A DNA stretch of 64,000 nt from NCBI GenBank assembly GCA_963727245.1, contig CAVSFO010000018.1, forward strand, positions 248,001-312,000, read 5' to 3'. Under the pieces are notes generated by a model. It was not told where the DNA came from. It ran no database searches and saw nothing but the letters and a program-made list of their open reading frames with translations. The position numbers and the translations under genes are program-made. Origin of the DNA: JBKQVT01 sp963727245 (GTDB taxonomy: Bacteria > Planctomycetota > Planctomycetia > Pirellulales > Thermoguttaceae). Below are positions 41,712 through 51,495 of this stretch, piece by piece. How positions within the stretch are numbered: position 1 is the first letter of the stretch; every line of letters starts with the position of its first letter.

Positions 41712-43516
41712 TCAAAACTCCCATCGGCGAATGGCGCGGAGGCCGATCTTCAGGGGCAGAATCGTCGCCGCCAGGCCCAGCACGATGCTGCCGGCGGTTC
41801 CGCAGATGATCCACGTCCGCAGCCACCATAGCCAGGTGTCCGTGGCCTGCCCGGCCATCGTCCCACGGCTGGCATCGGCCACGAAATAGAAGTGGCAGGG
41901 CAGCGCCGTCAACAGCACGATGACGAGGATGTAGAGCGTGCTGACGACCAGGTTGAGCGTGCCGCCGAAGCCGGCGGCGATCCGCGAGGTGGACTGCTCG
42001 CGGAGGTTGGGCAGCCGCGCGCCCAGGCCGACGGCGATTCCCGACAGGCCCAGGCAAAGGATCAGGCAGGTCGCTTGATGGATTACCAGCACCAACAGCG
42101 AGACGCGGAGCATCAGGTCGCTCAACGCGATCAGGGCCGAACAGGGCAGCAGCGAGGCGGCCAAGGCGAAAGCGAACTTGCTCCAGAGGATCGTCTCCCG
42201 CCGCACCGGCAACAGGCCCAACAACCAGAAGCGGCGCCCTTCCAGGCTGAGCATGGGGAAGATGAATCGCGTGGTGAACGTCGACATCAGCAGCCCGACC
42301 ACCGTGAGGTTGAGGAAGCTGACCATGTTGACCCAGCCGGCGTAATTCGACTCGTAGCTGAAGGGGTGGATGTTGACGAAGTAGAGGACCAGCAGGCCGA
42401 AGAAGATGAGAAACTGCGACCACTGCGCCGAATCGCGGCGGAAGAGCCGCAGGTCCTTGATCATCATCCACCGCATCGCCGGCGGCAGCAGCCGCAGGGC
42501 GCGGATCAGCGAGCGGTCGATCCAGCCGGCGCGGGCCTTGCGGCGGGCGTGGGCCATGGTGTGCAAGGCGACGTAGGCCGGCCGATAGAGACGCAGCGAG
42601 GTCCAGATGGCCACCTGGCGGCAAAAGAGGGCGTTGGCGATCATCAGGGCGAGGAACTTCAGGCCCTCGGACCAGTCGCCGCCGGCCGCCTCCAACAAGC
42701 CCGCGCTCAGCCACCAGCTCGGCAACAGCCGGTACTGCGCGAACCGCACCCGGCCCAGCATCTCCTGAAACCAGCCGGGCGTCAGGGCGTTGTTCTGCTG
42801 GCTGGGCAGCAGCCACCAGACGCCCCAGACCCCCAGCCCCAGCAGCGCCAGGCCGGCCACAACCGACATGAACTTCCGCGCCCCGGCGCGTAGCGGACCA
42901 ACAGCAGGCAGACGATGCCGCCGCCGGCCACGGGAATGTACGTGAAGGCCAGCATGAAGGCCGGCAGCATCGCGTAATAGTACCAGGGCGCCCCGGCGGC
43001 CACGCCGTAGGCCAGCAGCAGCGGACTGCCCAGCATGAGGAAACCCCAGCCGCTCAAGAGCATCGCCTCCTGGAACTTGTGCAGGAAGATCCTGGCGTCG
43101 CGCACCGGCAGCGTCAGCAGCATCGCCACCTCCCGCGAGCGGAACAGCGAGCTGTAGAGAATGATGCCCGCCGAAAAACACAGCATCGCCAGCAGCGCGC
43201 CGAAGAACATCGCAAAGATCGTGTGCAGCAGCAAGTCGCGGGTCTCGGCGACGTGCACGGTGGCCTCGAGGAAATTGAAGCCCTCGTGCAACAACTGGAA
43301 AACCACGATCCAGAGCAGCGCGCCCAGCAGGATGACCAGCGACAGCCGCAGCCGTGCCGTCGCCATCAGTTGCCCGAGCGCCGTCCGCACCAGCCTGCTG
43401 CGCAGCCGCCAGAACACCCGCCCCTCCTCCTCCGCCGAGATCAGTCCGGCCGCGGCCGCCGCGGCGATCTCGCCGCGCGGCTCAGCTTCGACGCCGGCGG
43501 GCGTGCGGTCGGACAT
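41712..43516 (-). CDS. ABC transporter permease (frameshifted)
   Basis: About 600 residues. The N-terminal part from ATG 43516 has a cytoplasmic start and helices (LSLVILLGALLWIVVFQLL, MFFGALLAMLCFSAGIIL), and FRSREVAMLLTLPVRDARIF resembles the coupling loop of ABC-2-type exporters. A frame change near 42890 leads to the rest (VVAGLALLGLGVWGVWWLLP and five or six further helices), ending IGLRAIRRWEF. Its start is 1 bp beyond the stop of the ATPase gene, so the two are translationally coupled. The exported substrate is unknown. Confidence 0.8.
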
Positions 43517-43517
43517 G

Positions 43518-44264
43518 TCAAGGTTCCTCGCGGCGGCGGTGGTTGCCGCCGGTCAATTCCAGGAACAACGGCTCCAGCGAGGCGCTGGCCGAGGACAACT
43601 CCTCGCGCAACTTCGGCAGCGTCCCCAGGAAATGCAGGCGGCCGCCGTCGAGGATGCCGATCCGATCGGCGATCTCCTCGGCCACCGCCAGGGTGTGGGT
43701 GGACATGAAGACCGCCGCGCCGGCGCCGGCTCGCGACCGCAGCAAGTCCTTCACCACCCGCACGCTCAGCGGGTCCAGCCCCACCATGGGCTCGTCGACC
43801 ACCAGCACGGCCGGATCGTGCAGCAACGCCGAGGCGAACACCAGCCGTTGTTTCATGCCGTGGGAGTAGGTCTCGACCAACTCGTCGAGGAAATCGGCCA
43901 TGTCGAAATTCTCGGCTTCCCTGGCGATGCGGGCCTGCTTGTCGGCGGCCGGCAGCCCCCGCATCTCGGCGGCAAACTCCAAAAACTCCCGCCCCGAAAG
44001 CTTGTCGTACAGGAAGGGCTCCTCGGGCACGTAACCGAGGAAGCGGCTGGCGGCGCGGGTCTGGGCGGCCACGTCGCAGCCGCAGACCTGGACGGTCCCG
44101 CAGTCCGGCCGCAACAGCCCGACCAGCATCTTCATGGCCGTGGTCTTGCCGGCGCCGTTGGGCCCCAACAAGGCGAAGATCTCTCCCCGCCCAATGCTCA
44201 ACGTGAGCCGGTCCACGGCCACTTTGCGGCCGTAGGTGCGGGTGGCGTTCTCGAAGCGAATCAT
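43518..44264 (-). CDS. ABC transporter ATP-binding protein
   Basis: 248 residues from ATG 44264; the frame extends upstream to 44417 only through REP sequence. It is a complete nucleotide-binding domain: Walker A GPNGAGKT (34-41), signature variant YSHGMKQRL, Walker B AVLVVDEPMVGLDP and switch histidine STHTLAVAEE. The type is that of ABC-2 exporters (CcmA/DRR-like). It is first in an ATPase-permease pair; a membrane-anchored protein is encoded about 230 bp upstream on the same strand. Confidence 0.93.
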   Translation of the reverse strand: MIRFENATRTYGRKVAVDRLTLSIGRGEIFALLGPNGAGKTTAMKMLVGLLRPDCGTVQVCGCDVAAQTRAASRFLGYVPEEPFLYDKLSGREFLEFAAEMRGLPAADKQARIAREAENFDMADFLDELVETYSHGMKQRLVFASALLHDPAVLVVDEPMVGLDPLSVRVVKDLLRSRAGAGAAVFMSTHTLAVAEEIADRIGILDGGRLHFLGTLPKLREELSSASASLEPLFLELTGGNHRRREEP

Positions 44265-44310
44265 GCCTGTTCTCTTTCCCGTTTGGGCTTCTGCAACTTG
44301 CGGACTCAAT

Positions 44311-44428
44311 GTCCCCTCTCCCTCCGGGAGAGGGTTAGGGTGAGGGCTCTGGAGCGCCATGTGCCTTGCGTTGTTTGCGCGATACCCCCAAGCCCTCACC
44401 CCCTGCCCCTCTCCCAAAGGGAGAGGGG
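44311..44428. repeat. paired CCCCTCTCCC-family REPs
   Basis: CCCCTCTCCCTCCGGGAGAG at the left and CCCCTCTCCCAAAGGGAGAG at the right, in the gap between two genes of the ABC cluster. Confidence 0.65.
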
Positions 44429-44493
44429 TTGTGCAGGAGCCCCATTACCGTTTACAGATTCCAAGTCGCCGCTCGTTCTGATCTCTTTTCCGT

Positions 44494-45390
44494 TTACTGA
44501 TTGCGCAGTTTCTTCTCCAGGGCCGCCGCCTCATCGCCGGAGAGACGGACGAACGTCAACGTGCAACCCAATAGCATGCTCTGCTGGCGCAAGACGGTGC
44601 CATCGGGGCGGACCCACAGCCGCCCCCGCGGCGCCCTGTCGCTGCCGAAGCCCAGCCCCGCGTCGGCGTGATAGACCACCAACCAGGCGCGCTCGCGATG
44701 GCCGTTCCAGACGATCGACTCTTGGTCTTTCACCGTCGCCTTGAGGATCTCCATGGGATCATTCGCGGGCCGCAACGGGCTGTACGAGGGCGCCGTCCAG
44801 GTCTGCCCCTTGCGGAGTCCGGGCAAGCAGGCCTGGGGCGAGAGCGTGTCGCCCGCCAGCGACTTCGGAGGCAGAAAGGCCTCGGTGGGGTAGGTGAAAT
44901 CGCCGTAGTGGATGGTCAGTTTCAATCGCCCCCCCTCGAAGGCGCCGTAAAGCACCACGACATCGCGCATCGACTGCACGTGCAACGCCGAGCGGAACTT
45001 CGCCAAGCGGCCTTCCGCGTCGACAGTGAGCGTGCTCTCGGACTCCATCTTCAGGTCGCCGGCCTGGGGCACCAGCAGCGACCCAAGTTTCCCCCGCAGC
45101 CAGTTCGGCGTCAGTTCCTCGAGCGGGACGTGGTCGAAAACGACCCGGCTCTTGATCTCGGTCCGGTCGCCGGCAAGCTTCAGCGCGGTGCTCAGGGCCG
45201 AGCCCACCGGCCGGCCGTTGATAAACAACTTCCAGCCTACCGGCTCACGGTAGTTGCGGCTGTCGGCGATGGTGCGGTAACTGGGCGGGTCCCCCAACAA
45301 CAGAGGGGGCAACACCTTCTCCCAGAACAGCCAACCCATGGCGATCAGCCATAGCAGGCAGACGGCAATACTCGACCAACGGCTGCTCAT
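44494..45390 (-). CDS. membrane-anchored protein of unknown function
   Basis: 298 residues from ATG 45390. One N-terminal transmembrane helix (IAVCLLWLIAMGWLFW) is followed by a beta-rich exported region (REPVGWKLFINGRPVGSA, LKMESESTLTVDAEGRLAKF). It appears to be a planctomycete-type protein of unknown function next to ABC transporter genes. It precedes the ATPase gene on the same strand across a REP-filled 229-bp gap, so co-transcription is possible. No frame disruption is seen. Confidence 0.65.
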   Translation of the reverse strand: MSSRWSSIAVCLLWLIAMGWLFWEKVLPPLLLGDPPSYRTIADSRNYREPVGWKLFINGRPVGSALSTALKLAGDRTEIKSRVVFDHVPLEELTPNWLRGKLGSLLVPQAGDLKMESESTLTVDAEGRLAKFRSALHVQSMRDVVVLYGAFEGGRLKLTIHYGDFTYPTEAFLPPKSLAGDTLSPQACLPGLRKGQTWTAPSYSPLRPANDPMEILKATVKDQESIVWNGHRERAWLVVYHADAGLGFGSDRAPRGRLWVRPDGTVLRQQSMLLGCTLTFVRLSGDEAAALEKKLRNQ

Positions 45391-45546
45391 ACTCACAATT
45401 CCGCACAATCGGCGTTGCACGAAACGGTCATTCTGAGGATGATACCGCCTGACGCGATCCGTAACCGTTCAGGCGGACCGGGTACCCTCTGGGTATCTTC
45501 GTCGCAAGGCCCAAAGGTTGCAAACCCAGGCACGGAGGCTAAGGCA

Positions 45547-46248
45547 GTGCAACATCCCTATCCCTGGAAACCCATTGTAGCATGTTTGGCGGTCGTTTCC
45601 TTGCTGGCAACGGCCGGCTGCCAGCGGAGCGGCAGCGGGCAACCGGCGGCGGCCGTCCATGGCCCCAACGGCCAGCAGGCCGGGCCGGACGGCAACGGGG
45701 GTTCGTCCTCCGGCGCCTTCGCCAAGCCCGACCGGCTGCACCCCACGGTGACGTTCGACACCACGTTGGGGAGTTTCACCGTGCGGCTGGATGCCGAGAA
45801 GGCCCCCCTGACCGTGGAGAATTTCTTAAGATACGTCGCCGGCAAGCATTACGACGGCACGGTCTTCCATCAAGTGCAGAAAGACTTCCCCAAAGTGGTG
45901 CTGGGAGGGGCGTTTACGCCGGACCTGAAAGAACGGCCCGCCCAGGGCCCCCCCATCCGCAATGAGGCCGACAGCGGCTTGAAGAATCGCCGGGGCACGA
46001 TCGCCATGGCCCGGCAGGCGGACATGGCCGACAGTGCCACCGCCATGTTCTTCATCAACCTGGCCGACAACGACGTGCTCGACTACAAAGACCGCAGCGC
46101 CGAGCACTATGGCTATTGCGTCTTCGGCGAGGTGACCGAGGGCCTCGATGTCGTTGATAGCATGGCCCAAGTCCCGGTGCGAGACACGCCGCAGTTGCAG
46201 CACGTGCCCGGCGATCCGATCGTGATCAAGTCGGTGCAGTTGCGTTGA
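45547..46248 (+). CDS. cyclophilin-type peptidyl-prolyl isomerase, lipoprotein
   Basis: 233 residues from a GTG start at 45547. CACGGAGGCTAAGGCA supplies a strong ribosome site at good spacing, and this start gives a lipoprotein signal (IVACLAVVSLLATAGC, acylated C25). The open frame to 45415 lacks these features. The cyclophilin domain begins HPTVTFDTTLGSFTVRLDAE and has TVENFLRYVAG, DGTVFHQV, GTIAMARQADMADSATAMFF and VFGEVTEGLDVVD. It should catalyse prolyl isomerisation on exported proteins. The loop FHQVQKDFPKVVLGGAFTP is slightly divergent from the usual FHRVIPGFMIQGG, so activity may be reduced. Confidence 0.85.
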   Translation: MQHPYPWKPIVACLAVVSLLATAGCQRSGSGQPAAAVHGPNGQQAGPDGNGGSSSGAFAKPDRLHPTVTFDTTLGSFTVRLDAEKAPLTVENFLRYVAGKHYDGTVFHQVQKDFPKVVLGGAFTPDLKERPAQGPPIRNEADSGLKNRRGTIAMARQADMADSATAMFFINLADNDVLDYKDRSAEHYGYCVFGEVTEGLDVVDSMAQVPVRDTPQLQHVPGDPIVIKSVQLR

Positions 46249-46419
46249 TCTTAGGCATTTAGCGCCTCTTTCGCATCTCGCTCAAGCTGCGCAGTTTCTC
46301 TGCGTCGGCCGCGTTAGCGTTGTGTGTGCCGGGTGGCTTGCAGTTGACAAGCGGGTGGCGGATGTCCAATAATGGTCGTTGCGTGCCAGTAGGGGCGCTT
46401 GGTGCACAGGAGGAACGAT

Positions 46420-46665
46420 ATGCCAAATGCCACTTACTTCGTACAAGAGTGCCCGACCTGCGGCCGGCGCGTGCAGATCCGTGTGGAGCACCTGGGCAAG
46501 CGAGTGGTATGCCAGCATTGCCAGGGCAAGTTCATGGCCATGGATCCCGCCAGTGCTCGGGGCGACATTGTCCCTGGCGGCAGCGCCCTGCTGCGGCGTG
46601 CCGACGAGTTGCTCAAGTCGATCGCGCACCAGAACGGCCAGTGCCGGACCTCGCCGCCGAAATAG
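46420..46665 (+). CDS. small zinc-ribbon protein
   Basis: 81 residues, ATG 46420 after the strong site AGGAGGAACGAT. Two CxxC knuckles (C11/C14 in ECPTCGRR and C31/C34 in VVCQHCQGKF) form a zinc-ribbon resembling those at the N-terminus of many planctomycete proteins. The rest (LLRRADELLKSI) is a short helix. The role is unknown. It stands alone. Confidence 0.65.
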   Translation: MPNATYFVQECPTCGRRVQIRVEHLGKRVVCQHCQGKFMAMDPASARGDIVPGGSALLRRADELLKSIAHQNGQCRTSPPK

Positions 46666-46854
46666 TCTGCGCTGCTATGCGCCAGCCGAGCTCGGTGACG
46701 CGGCGCCCTCGTGGATAATGCGGGTGCCGAGCAGATCCGTCGAAGGAGCACGGGCGACAGCCAAGGGCATGCCGTTGCCGCTTTGCGCCTCAGCGCCTTT
46801 GCGTGAGAAATTCCTCACGGCGTTGGGACTACGTGGCCCATTTCATGCCCTGCT

Positions 46855-47424
46855 TCAGCGGGAACTCAAGGCAAGTTCCAAGATCAGCGTAACCAGCAGC
46901 AGGCCGCAGGAGGCATAGGCCGCACGATGATCGACCTTGCCGGCTGCCGGTCCCAGGCCGAACTTCGGTCCAAGTCCATTCCATAAATAGAGCCCCATCG
47001 CAAAGCTGGCCGCGCCGAAGGCCCAGAGCAGCCATATCGGGCTGCCGTGGCGCAGCATATCCCCGGCGTCGCCGATCCCGCCGAACGATCCGGCGCCGAT
47101 GTAGCCGCCGTTGGCCACGAGGCAGAACCCGGCAAAGAACCGGAGCAGGTAGCTCCACTGGAATCGGCTCGCCTTGGCGACCGCGGCGATCACCAGCGGC
47201 AGCAGGACGCCCAGACACGGCCCGGCCCAGACGACCGGCAGCGGCCGGGGATTGGGCGATACGTCGGTTCGTGAAATCGTCAGCGGGTGCAGGACGACTT
47301 TCTCGACCGTGCCGCCCGTGGCCAGGGCGGCCAGGACGTGCCCAAGCTCATGGGTCGCCTGCATCGCCAGCCAGCACAGCGGCAGGAAGGTCCCGATCAG
47401 GAGGACTTGGTGAAATCGGCGCAT
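46855..47424 (-). CDS. membrane HELGH protein, peptidase M50-like
   Basis: 189 residues from ATG 47424 (the frame opens earlier, to 47574). The zinc-protease motif HELGH (H25, E26, H29) lies within the first hydrophobic segment (FLPLCWLAMQATHELGHVL), followed by about five helices (VVWAGPCLGVLLPLVIAAV, FFAGFCLVANGGYIGAG, IWLLWAFGAASFAMGLYLW). FCLVANGGYIGAGSFGGIGDAGDM could supply the third ligand Asp. This architecture suits a minimal site-2-protease-like enzyme, although many such proteins are uncharacterised. Confidence 0.65.
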   Translation of the reverse strand: MRRFHQVLLIGTFLPLCWLAMQATHELGHVLAALATGGTVEKVVLHPLTISRTDVSPNPRPLPVVWAGPCLGVLLPLVIAAVAKASRFQWSYLLRFFAGFCLVANGGYIGAGSFGGIGDAGDMLRHGSPIWLLWAFGAASFAMGLYLWNGLGPKFGLGPAAGKVDHRAAYASCGLLLVTLILELALSSR

Positions 47425-47607
47425 GGTCGCGGCGGCGGTGGTCGGCCGGGGATTGAAACGGCCGTGTGCCACTGGCTTTGCCAGTGCTGCCGTGGGACGG
47501 ACGGCGAGGCAGCATTCTTGACGCAGAACATGACCGACGGACGCGCTGTCAACTGGCCGTCTCTCCATTTTCATGCACCACGCACTGGAACGTCAAGGGA
47601 CCGAGTT

Positions 47608-47803
47608 GCCCCGGAGGGGCATTTGAAAGTAGCCCAGCAGTTTACTGCTGGGAAAGTCGTCGCGAGAACTCCATCCGACAAGTCCCGGAGGGACGGCCGG
47701 AGGCGGCCGGCTCAGTCGTCCCTCCGGGACGGACCGACAGTTCGGGTCGCCCGTGCACCCAGCGATGAATCGCTGGGCTACTATCGAAGGTCCCTCCAGG
47801 ACG
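47608..47803. repeat. solo REPIN of the AGCCCAGCG-CGCTGGGCT family
   Basis: GAAAGTAGCCCAGCAG and CGATGAATCGCTGGGCTAC, with GTCCCGGAGGGACG and GTCCCTCCGGGACG between them, lie in the gap 47425-47861. The same modules flank the IS200-like transposase at 62.8 kb. No other gene is seen here. Confidence 0.75.
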
Positions 47804-47870
47804 TACCGGGCAACAACGCCTTGGATTTAACACCTGTCTCTCGGGAGCAAATCCGGCTATAATGTGGGCC

Positions 47871-48802
47871 ATGGCCGACGCCTTCCCAAGACCCCGCTGG
47901 TATCGCCTCACGCCGGATCGGGCGGTGCTCGGATTGTTGGCAGTCGAGGGTCTTCTGCTGCTGTCGCAATGGTTCGAGTGGTTCGCCTTCAATCGGCACA
48001 AGGGCTGGACGCTGTCGATTTGCCTGGCGACCGTCGCGGCGGCCTTTTTGCTGATGTTGCTGTGGTTCCTCGCCGCCCTGGTTTTTCGGCTGCGTTTCCA
48101 GTTCAGCATCCTCTCGTTGCTGGTGCTGGTGGTCGTCGTCGCCATCCCGTGCAGTTGGCTGGCGGCGGCGAGAAAACAGGCGGAGAAACAGCGGGAGGCG
48201 GTGGAGGAGATTAGGAATGCTTTTGGCCAGGTTTCGTATGATTATGAATACGATCCGTCTGGCTGGCAAATCCCAGGTCCCCCAGGACGGCCAGAGCCGG
48301 CGTGGCTGCGCGGGCTGCTGGGAGACGACCTATTCGCAAGCGTAACGCAGGTCCATGTTAACCTCCCAGAATTCGGCGACGCCGGATTGAAACACCTCGA
48401 CGGCTTGCCCGAACTCCAAGTGCTAGACCTCTGCGGCACCACCGTCGAGCGACGCCGGACTGGAGCCCCTCGAAGGATTGCCCCAACTCCAGGTGCTGGA
48501 CCTCATGGGCACCCTGGTCAGCGACGCCGGACTGAAACACCTCAACGGATTGACCCGACTCCGAGAACTGACCCTCCGGTCGGGGACCAAGGTCGGCGAC
48601 GCCGGGCTGGAACACCTCAAGGGCACTGACCCAACTCCAAGAACTGGACCTCTTCGGCACCAAGGTCAGCGACGCCGGGCTGCAATACCTTAAGGGACTG
48701 AACGAACTCCGGGAGGTCAACCTGATGGACACAGGCGTCACGGACGCGGGCGCGAGCGATCTTCAGAGGGCCTTGCCGAAGACAATCATCATTCGGCGGT
48801 GA
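47871..48802 (+). CDS. LRR protein with three-helix membrane anchor (frameshifted)
   Basis: About 310 residues. The N-terminus has three hydrophobic segments (VLGLLAVEGLLLLSQWFEWF, LSICLATVAAAFLLMLLWFL, ILSLLVLVVVVAIPCSWLA), an anchor arrangement typical of planctomycete LRR proteins. After a coiled region (AARKQAEKQREAVEEIRNAF) come about six LRRs (GDAGLKHLDGLPELQVLDL and similar), ending TGVTDAGASDLQRALPK. Frame changes near 48450 and 48630 interrupt the repeats, but each frame continues them. The repeat type is shared with the gene at 23433-24205. ATG 47862 is an alternative start. Confidence 0.75.
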
Positions 48803-48895
48803 AACGTTGGGCGAAGTGTCCCGAGGCAACGTCAACCTTCCGAAAGCACTGGCGGAGCCAGTGGCACCCAACCACAAACGCGGAGTGACCGAGCC

Positions 48896-50180
48896 CTACC
48901 GGCTCCCCGCCCCGCCGGTCAGCTTTGCCAGGTCCTGAAAGAAACCCGGATACGTCTTGGCCGTGCAAGCGGGATTCCGGATGACCACGCCCGCGACGGC
49001 CAGGCCCACCAGCGCCAGACTCATCGCCATCCGATGGTCGTCGTAGGTGTCGAGCGTGGCGCCGTGCAGCTTGCCGGGGATGATCTTGAGCCCGTCGTCG
49101 TACTCCTCGACCGCGGCCCCCAGCTTGCCGAGCTCGGTGGCCAGCGCCCGGATGCGATCGGTCTCCTTGTGGCGAATATGGGCGACGCCGCGAATGGTCG
49201 TGGGGCCGTCGGCCAGCAGGGCGACCGCGGCCAGCGTCGGCACCGTGTCGCTGGTGGCGTTCATGTCGGCCTCGATGCCGCGAAGCGGGCCGCCGGTCAC
49301 CGTCAGGCCGCCGGCAGCGGCGCGGACCTGGCAGCCCATGCGTTCCAGCAGGTCGCAAAAGGCGATGTCGCCTTGCAGGCTCTGCCGCGTGAGCCCCTCG
49401 ACGGTGACTGTGCCCCGGGTGACGGCGGCGGCGGCCAGAAAGTAGCTGGCGGCCGAGGCGTCGGGCTCGATCGCATAGTCGGCGGCCCGATAGCGGGCCG
49501 GCGAAATGCGGAAACGCGGGCCGTCCGACTCGACGGCTACGCCGAAGGCCCGCATCACCCCGAGCGTCATGTCGACGTAGGGCCTCGAAACGAGGTTGCC
49601 CGCCACGCTCAGCTCGACCGGCGTCCGGGCGGCGGGGGCGGCCATCAAGCAGCGCGCTGAGGAACTGGCTCGATATGTCGCCGGCCACTTGGGCCCGCCC
49701 ACCCGGCAGGCCGGCGGCGCGAACGACGACCGGCGGGCAGCCGGAATCCAGCTCGCTGACGGCGTCGGCCCCAAGCTGCCCGAGGGCGTCCAGGAGGTCT
49801 TGGATCGGGCGTTCTCTCATGCGGGCCGTGCCGTCGAGGCGGAAGCGGCCGTGGCCCAGCGCCGCCACGGCGGTGAGAAATCGCACCGTGGTGCCGCTGT
49901 TGCCGACCATGATTTCCGCGTCGCCGCCCGGCGGGCGGCCGCCACAGCCGGTAACGCGGATCGTCTGCTCGGCCGGATCGTGCCCGACAGAAACTCCCAG
50001 TTGCCCCAGGCCGGCGATCATCACCCGGGTGTCGTCGCTATCCAGGGCGCCGCTAAGCAGCGAGCGGCCTCCGGCCAAGGCGGCGCAGACCAGGGCCCGG
50101 TTGGTGATGCTTTTCGAGCCCGGCGGCCGGATCGAGCCGTGGATCGGTCCGCAGGGATGGATTTCGATGGCTTCAGTCAT
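48896..50180 (-). CDS. aroA: 3-phosphoshikimate 1-carboxyvinyltransferase (frameshifted)
   Basis: About 428 residues, standard EPSP-synthase length, for the sixth step of the shikimate pathway. PPGSKSITNRALVCAALAGG holds the S3P/PEP-binding Lys and Ser. VGNSGTTVRFLTAV has the NSGT motif, and TARMRERPIQDLLDALGQLG and GDISSQFLSALL follow. The second half has EPDASAASYF, RHKETDRIRAL and TYDDHRMAMSLAL. The frame breaks near 49646, where skipping one G joins SALL to MAAPAARTPVEL. The gene is core metabolism, so a sequence error is likely. ATG 50180 gives a normal N-terminus. Confidence 0.94.
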
Positions 50181-50230
50181 CGTTGGCAGCATACCCGTTG
50201 AAGGGTTTTGGGGCCAGGGGCACGTAGCGC

Positions 50231-50345
50231 GGGCGGCCCCGATAGCTTGGCTATCGGGGTGCCGCAGGCACGAGAGGTCTTCGCGACGTATTGAAGCCCT
50301 CTTGCGGCTCCGCCGCCCCGATAGCATAGCTATCGGGGCCACCCG
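50231..50345. repeat. CCCCGATAGC-GCTATCGGGG REP pair
   Basis: CCCCGATAGCTTGGCTATCGGGG and CCCCGATAGCATAGCTATCGGGG lie about 80 bp apart in the divergent spacer between aroA and argC. Confidence 0.7.
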
Positions 50346-50472
50346 CCGTCGTCCTTCATCCTTCATCCTTTATCCTTCGCGTGCCCCTTGGCGACTCGCC
50401 CCAGCTTGTGTATAGTAACTGGTTTCGGCCCAAGGTTCCACCCCCAACGACCGGCCCGGCCGGTTTCCTGCC

Positions 50473-51480
50473 ATGACGCGAATCGCCATTCTGGGCGCCA
50501 CCGGCTATACCGCCCTGGAACTGATAAAAATCCTGCTCCGCCACCCGCAGGCGGAGATCGTCGCCGCCACCAGCCGCCAGGCGGGCCAGCCGCCGGTCGC
50601 CATGATCCACCCCTCGCTGCACGGGCGGCTCGACCTGCGCCTGGAGGACCTCAGTCCGGCCGAGGTGGCCGCCCGGGCGGAATGCGTCTTCAGTTGCCTC
50701 CCACACGGCGCCAGCGCCACGGTCATTCCCTTGCTGCTGGACGCCGGGGCCCGGGTGGTCGATTTCAGCGCCGATTACCGGCTCAACGACGCCGAAGTCT
50801 ACGCCCAATGGTACGGCCAGAAGCACGCCGACCCGGGCCGGCTGGGCAAGGTGGCTTACGGCCTGCCGGAATTGTTCCGCCCGCAGATCGTGCCCTCGCG
50901 GCTGGTGGCCAATCCGGGCTGTTATCCGACGTCGGCGATCCTGCCGCTGGCCCCGCTGTTGAAGGCCGGCCTGATCGAGCGCACGGGGATCATCGTCGAT
51001 TCCAAGAGCGGCGTCTCCGGCGCGGGCCGGACGCCCAAGCTGACCACGCTTTTCGCCGAATGCAACGAGAGCATCTCCGCCTACAACGTCGGCCGCCACC
51101 GTCACACGCCCGAAATCGAGCAGGTGCTCGGCACCGCCGCCGGCGGCGCGGTCGAGATCATCTTCACGCCGCAGTTGGTCCCCATGGATCGCGGCATCCT
51201 CACCACCGCCTACTCGCAGCCGACCAGCACGGTCACCGAAGAGATGGTGATGGAGATCCTCAGCGAGTTTTACGCCGACGAGCCGTTTGTGCGCGTCGTC
51301 GATCACCTGCCGGGGACCAAGGATTCGGCCTATACCAACTTCTGCGACATTACGGCCCGCGTGATTCGCGGCCGCGTGCTGACGATCAGTTGCCTGGACA
51401 ACCTGGTCAAGGGGGCGGCCGGGGCCGCCGTGCAAAATTTCAACCTCATGTTCGGCTATCCGGAAGCCACGGCACTGTAG
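50473..51480 (+). CDS. argC: N-acetyl-gamma-glutamyl-phosphate reductase
   Basis: 335 residues. The Rossmann motif GATGYT (residues 8-13) binds NADP. The active-site cysteine is C150 in NPGCYPTSAI, and the catalytic His is probably within GRHRHTPEIEQ. KSGVSGAGR and TVTEEMVMEIL are family features. It catalyses the third step of ornithine/arginine synthesis. argJ starts 15 bp downstream, so the two form an operon. Confidence 0.97.
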   Translation: MTRIAILGATGYTALELIKILLRHPQAEIVAATSRQAGQPPVAMIHPSLHGRLDLRLEDLSPAEVAARAECVFSCLPHGASATVIPLLLDAGARVVDFSADYRLNDAEVYAQWYGQKHADPGRLGKVAYGLPELFRPQIVPSRLVANPGCYPTSAILPLAPLLKAGLIERTGIIVDSKSGVSGAGRTPKLTTLFAECNESISAYNVGRHRHTPEIEQVLGTAAGGAVEIIFTPQLVPMDRGILTTAYSQPTSTVTEEMVMEILSEFYADEPFVRVVDHLPGTKDSAYTNFCDITARVIRGRVLTISCLDNLVKGAAGAAVQNFNLMFGYPEATAL

Positions 51481-51495
51481 CGGGGACTTCAAGCC

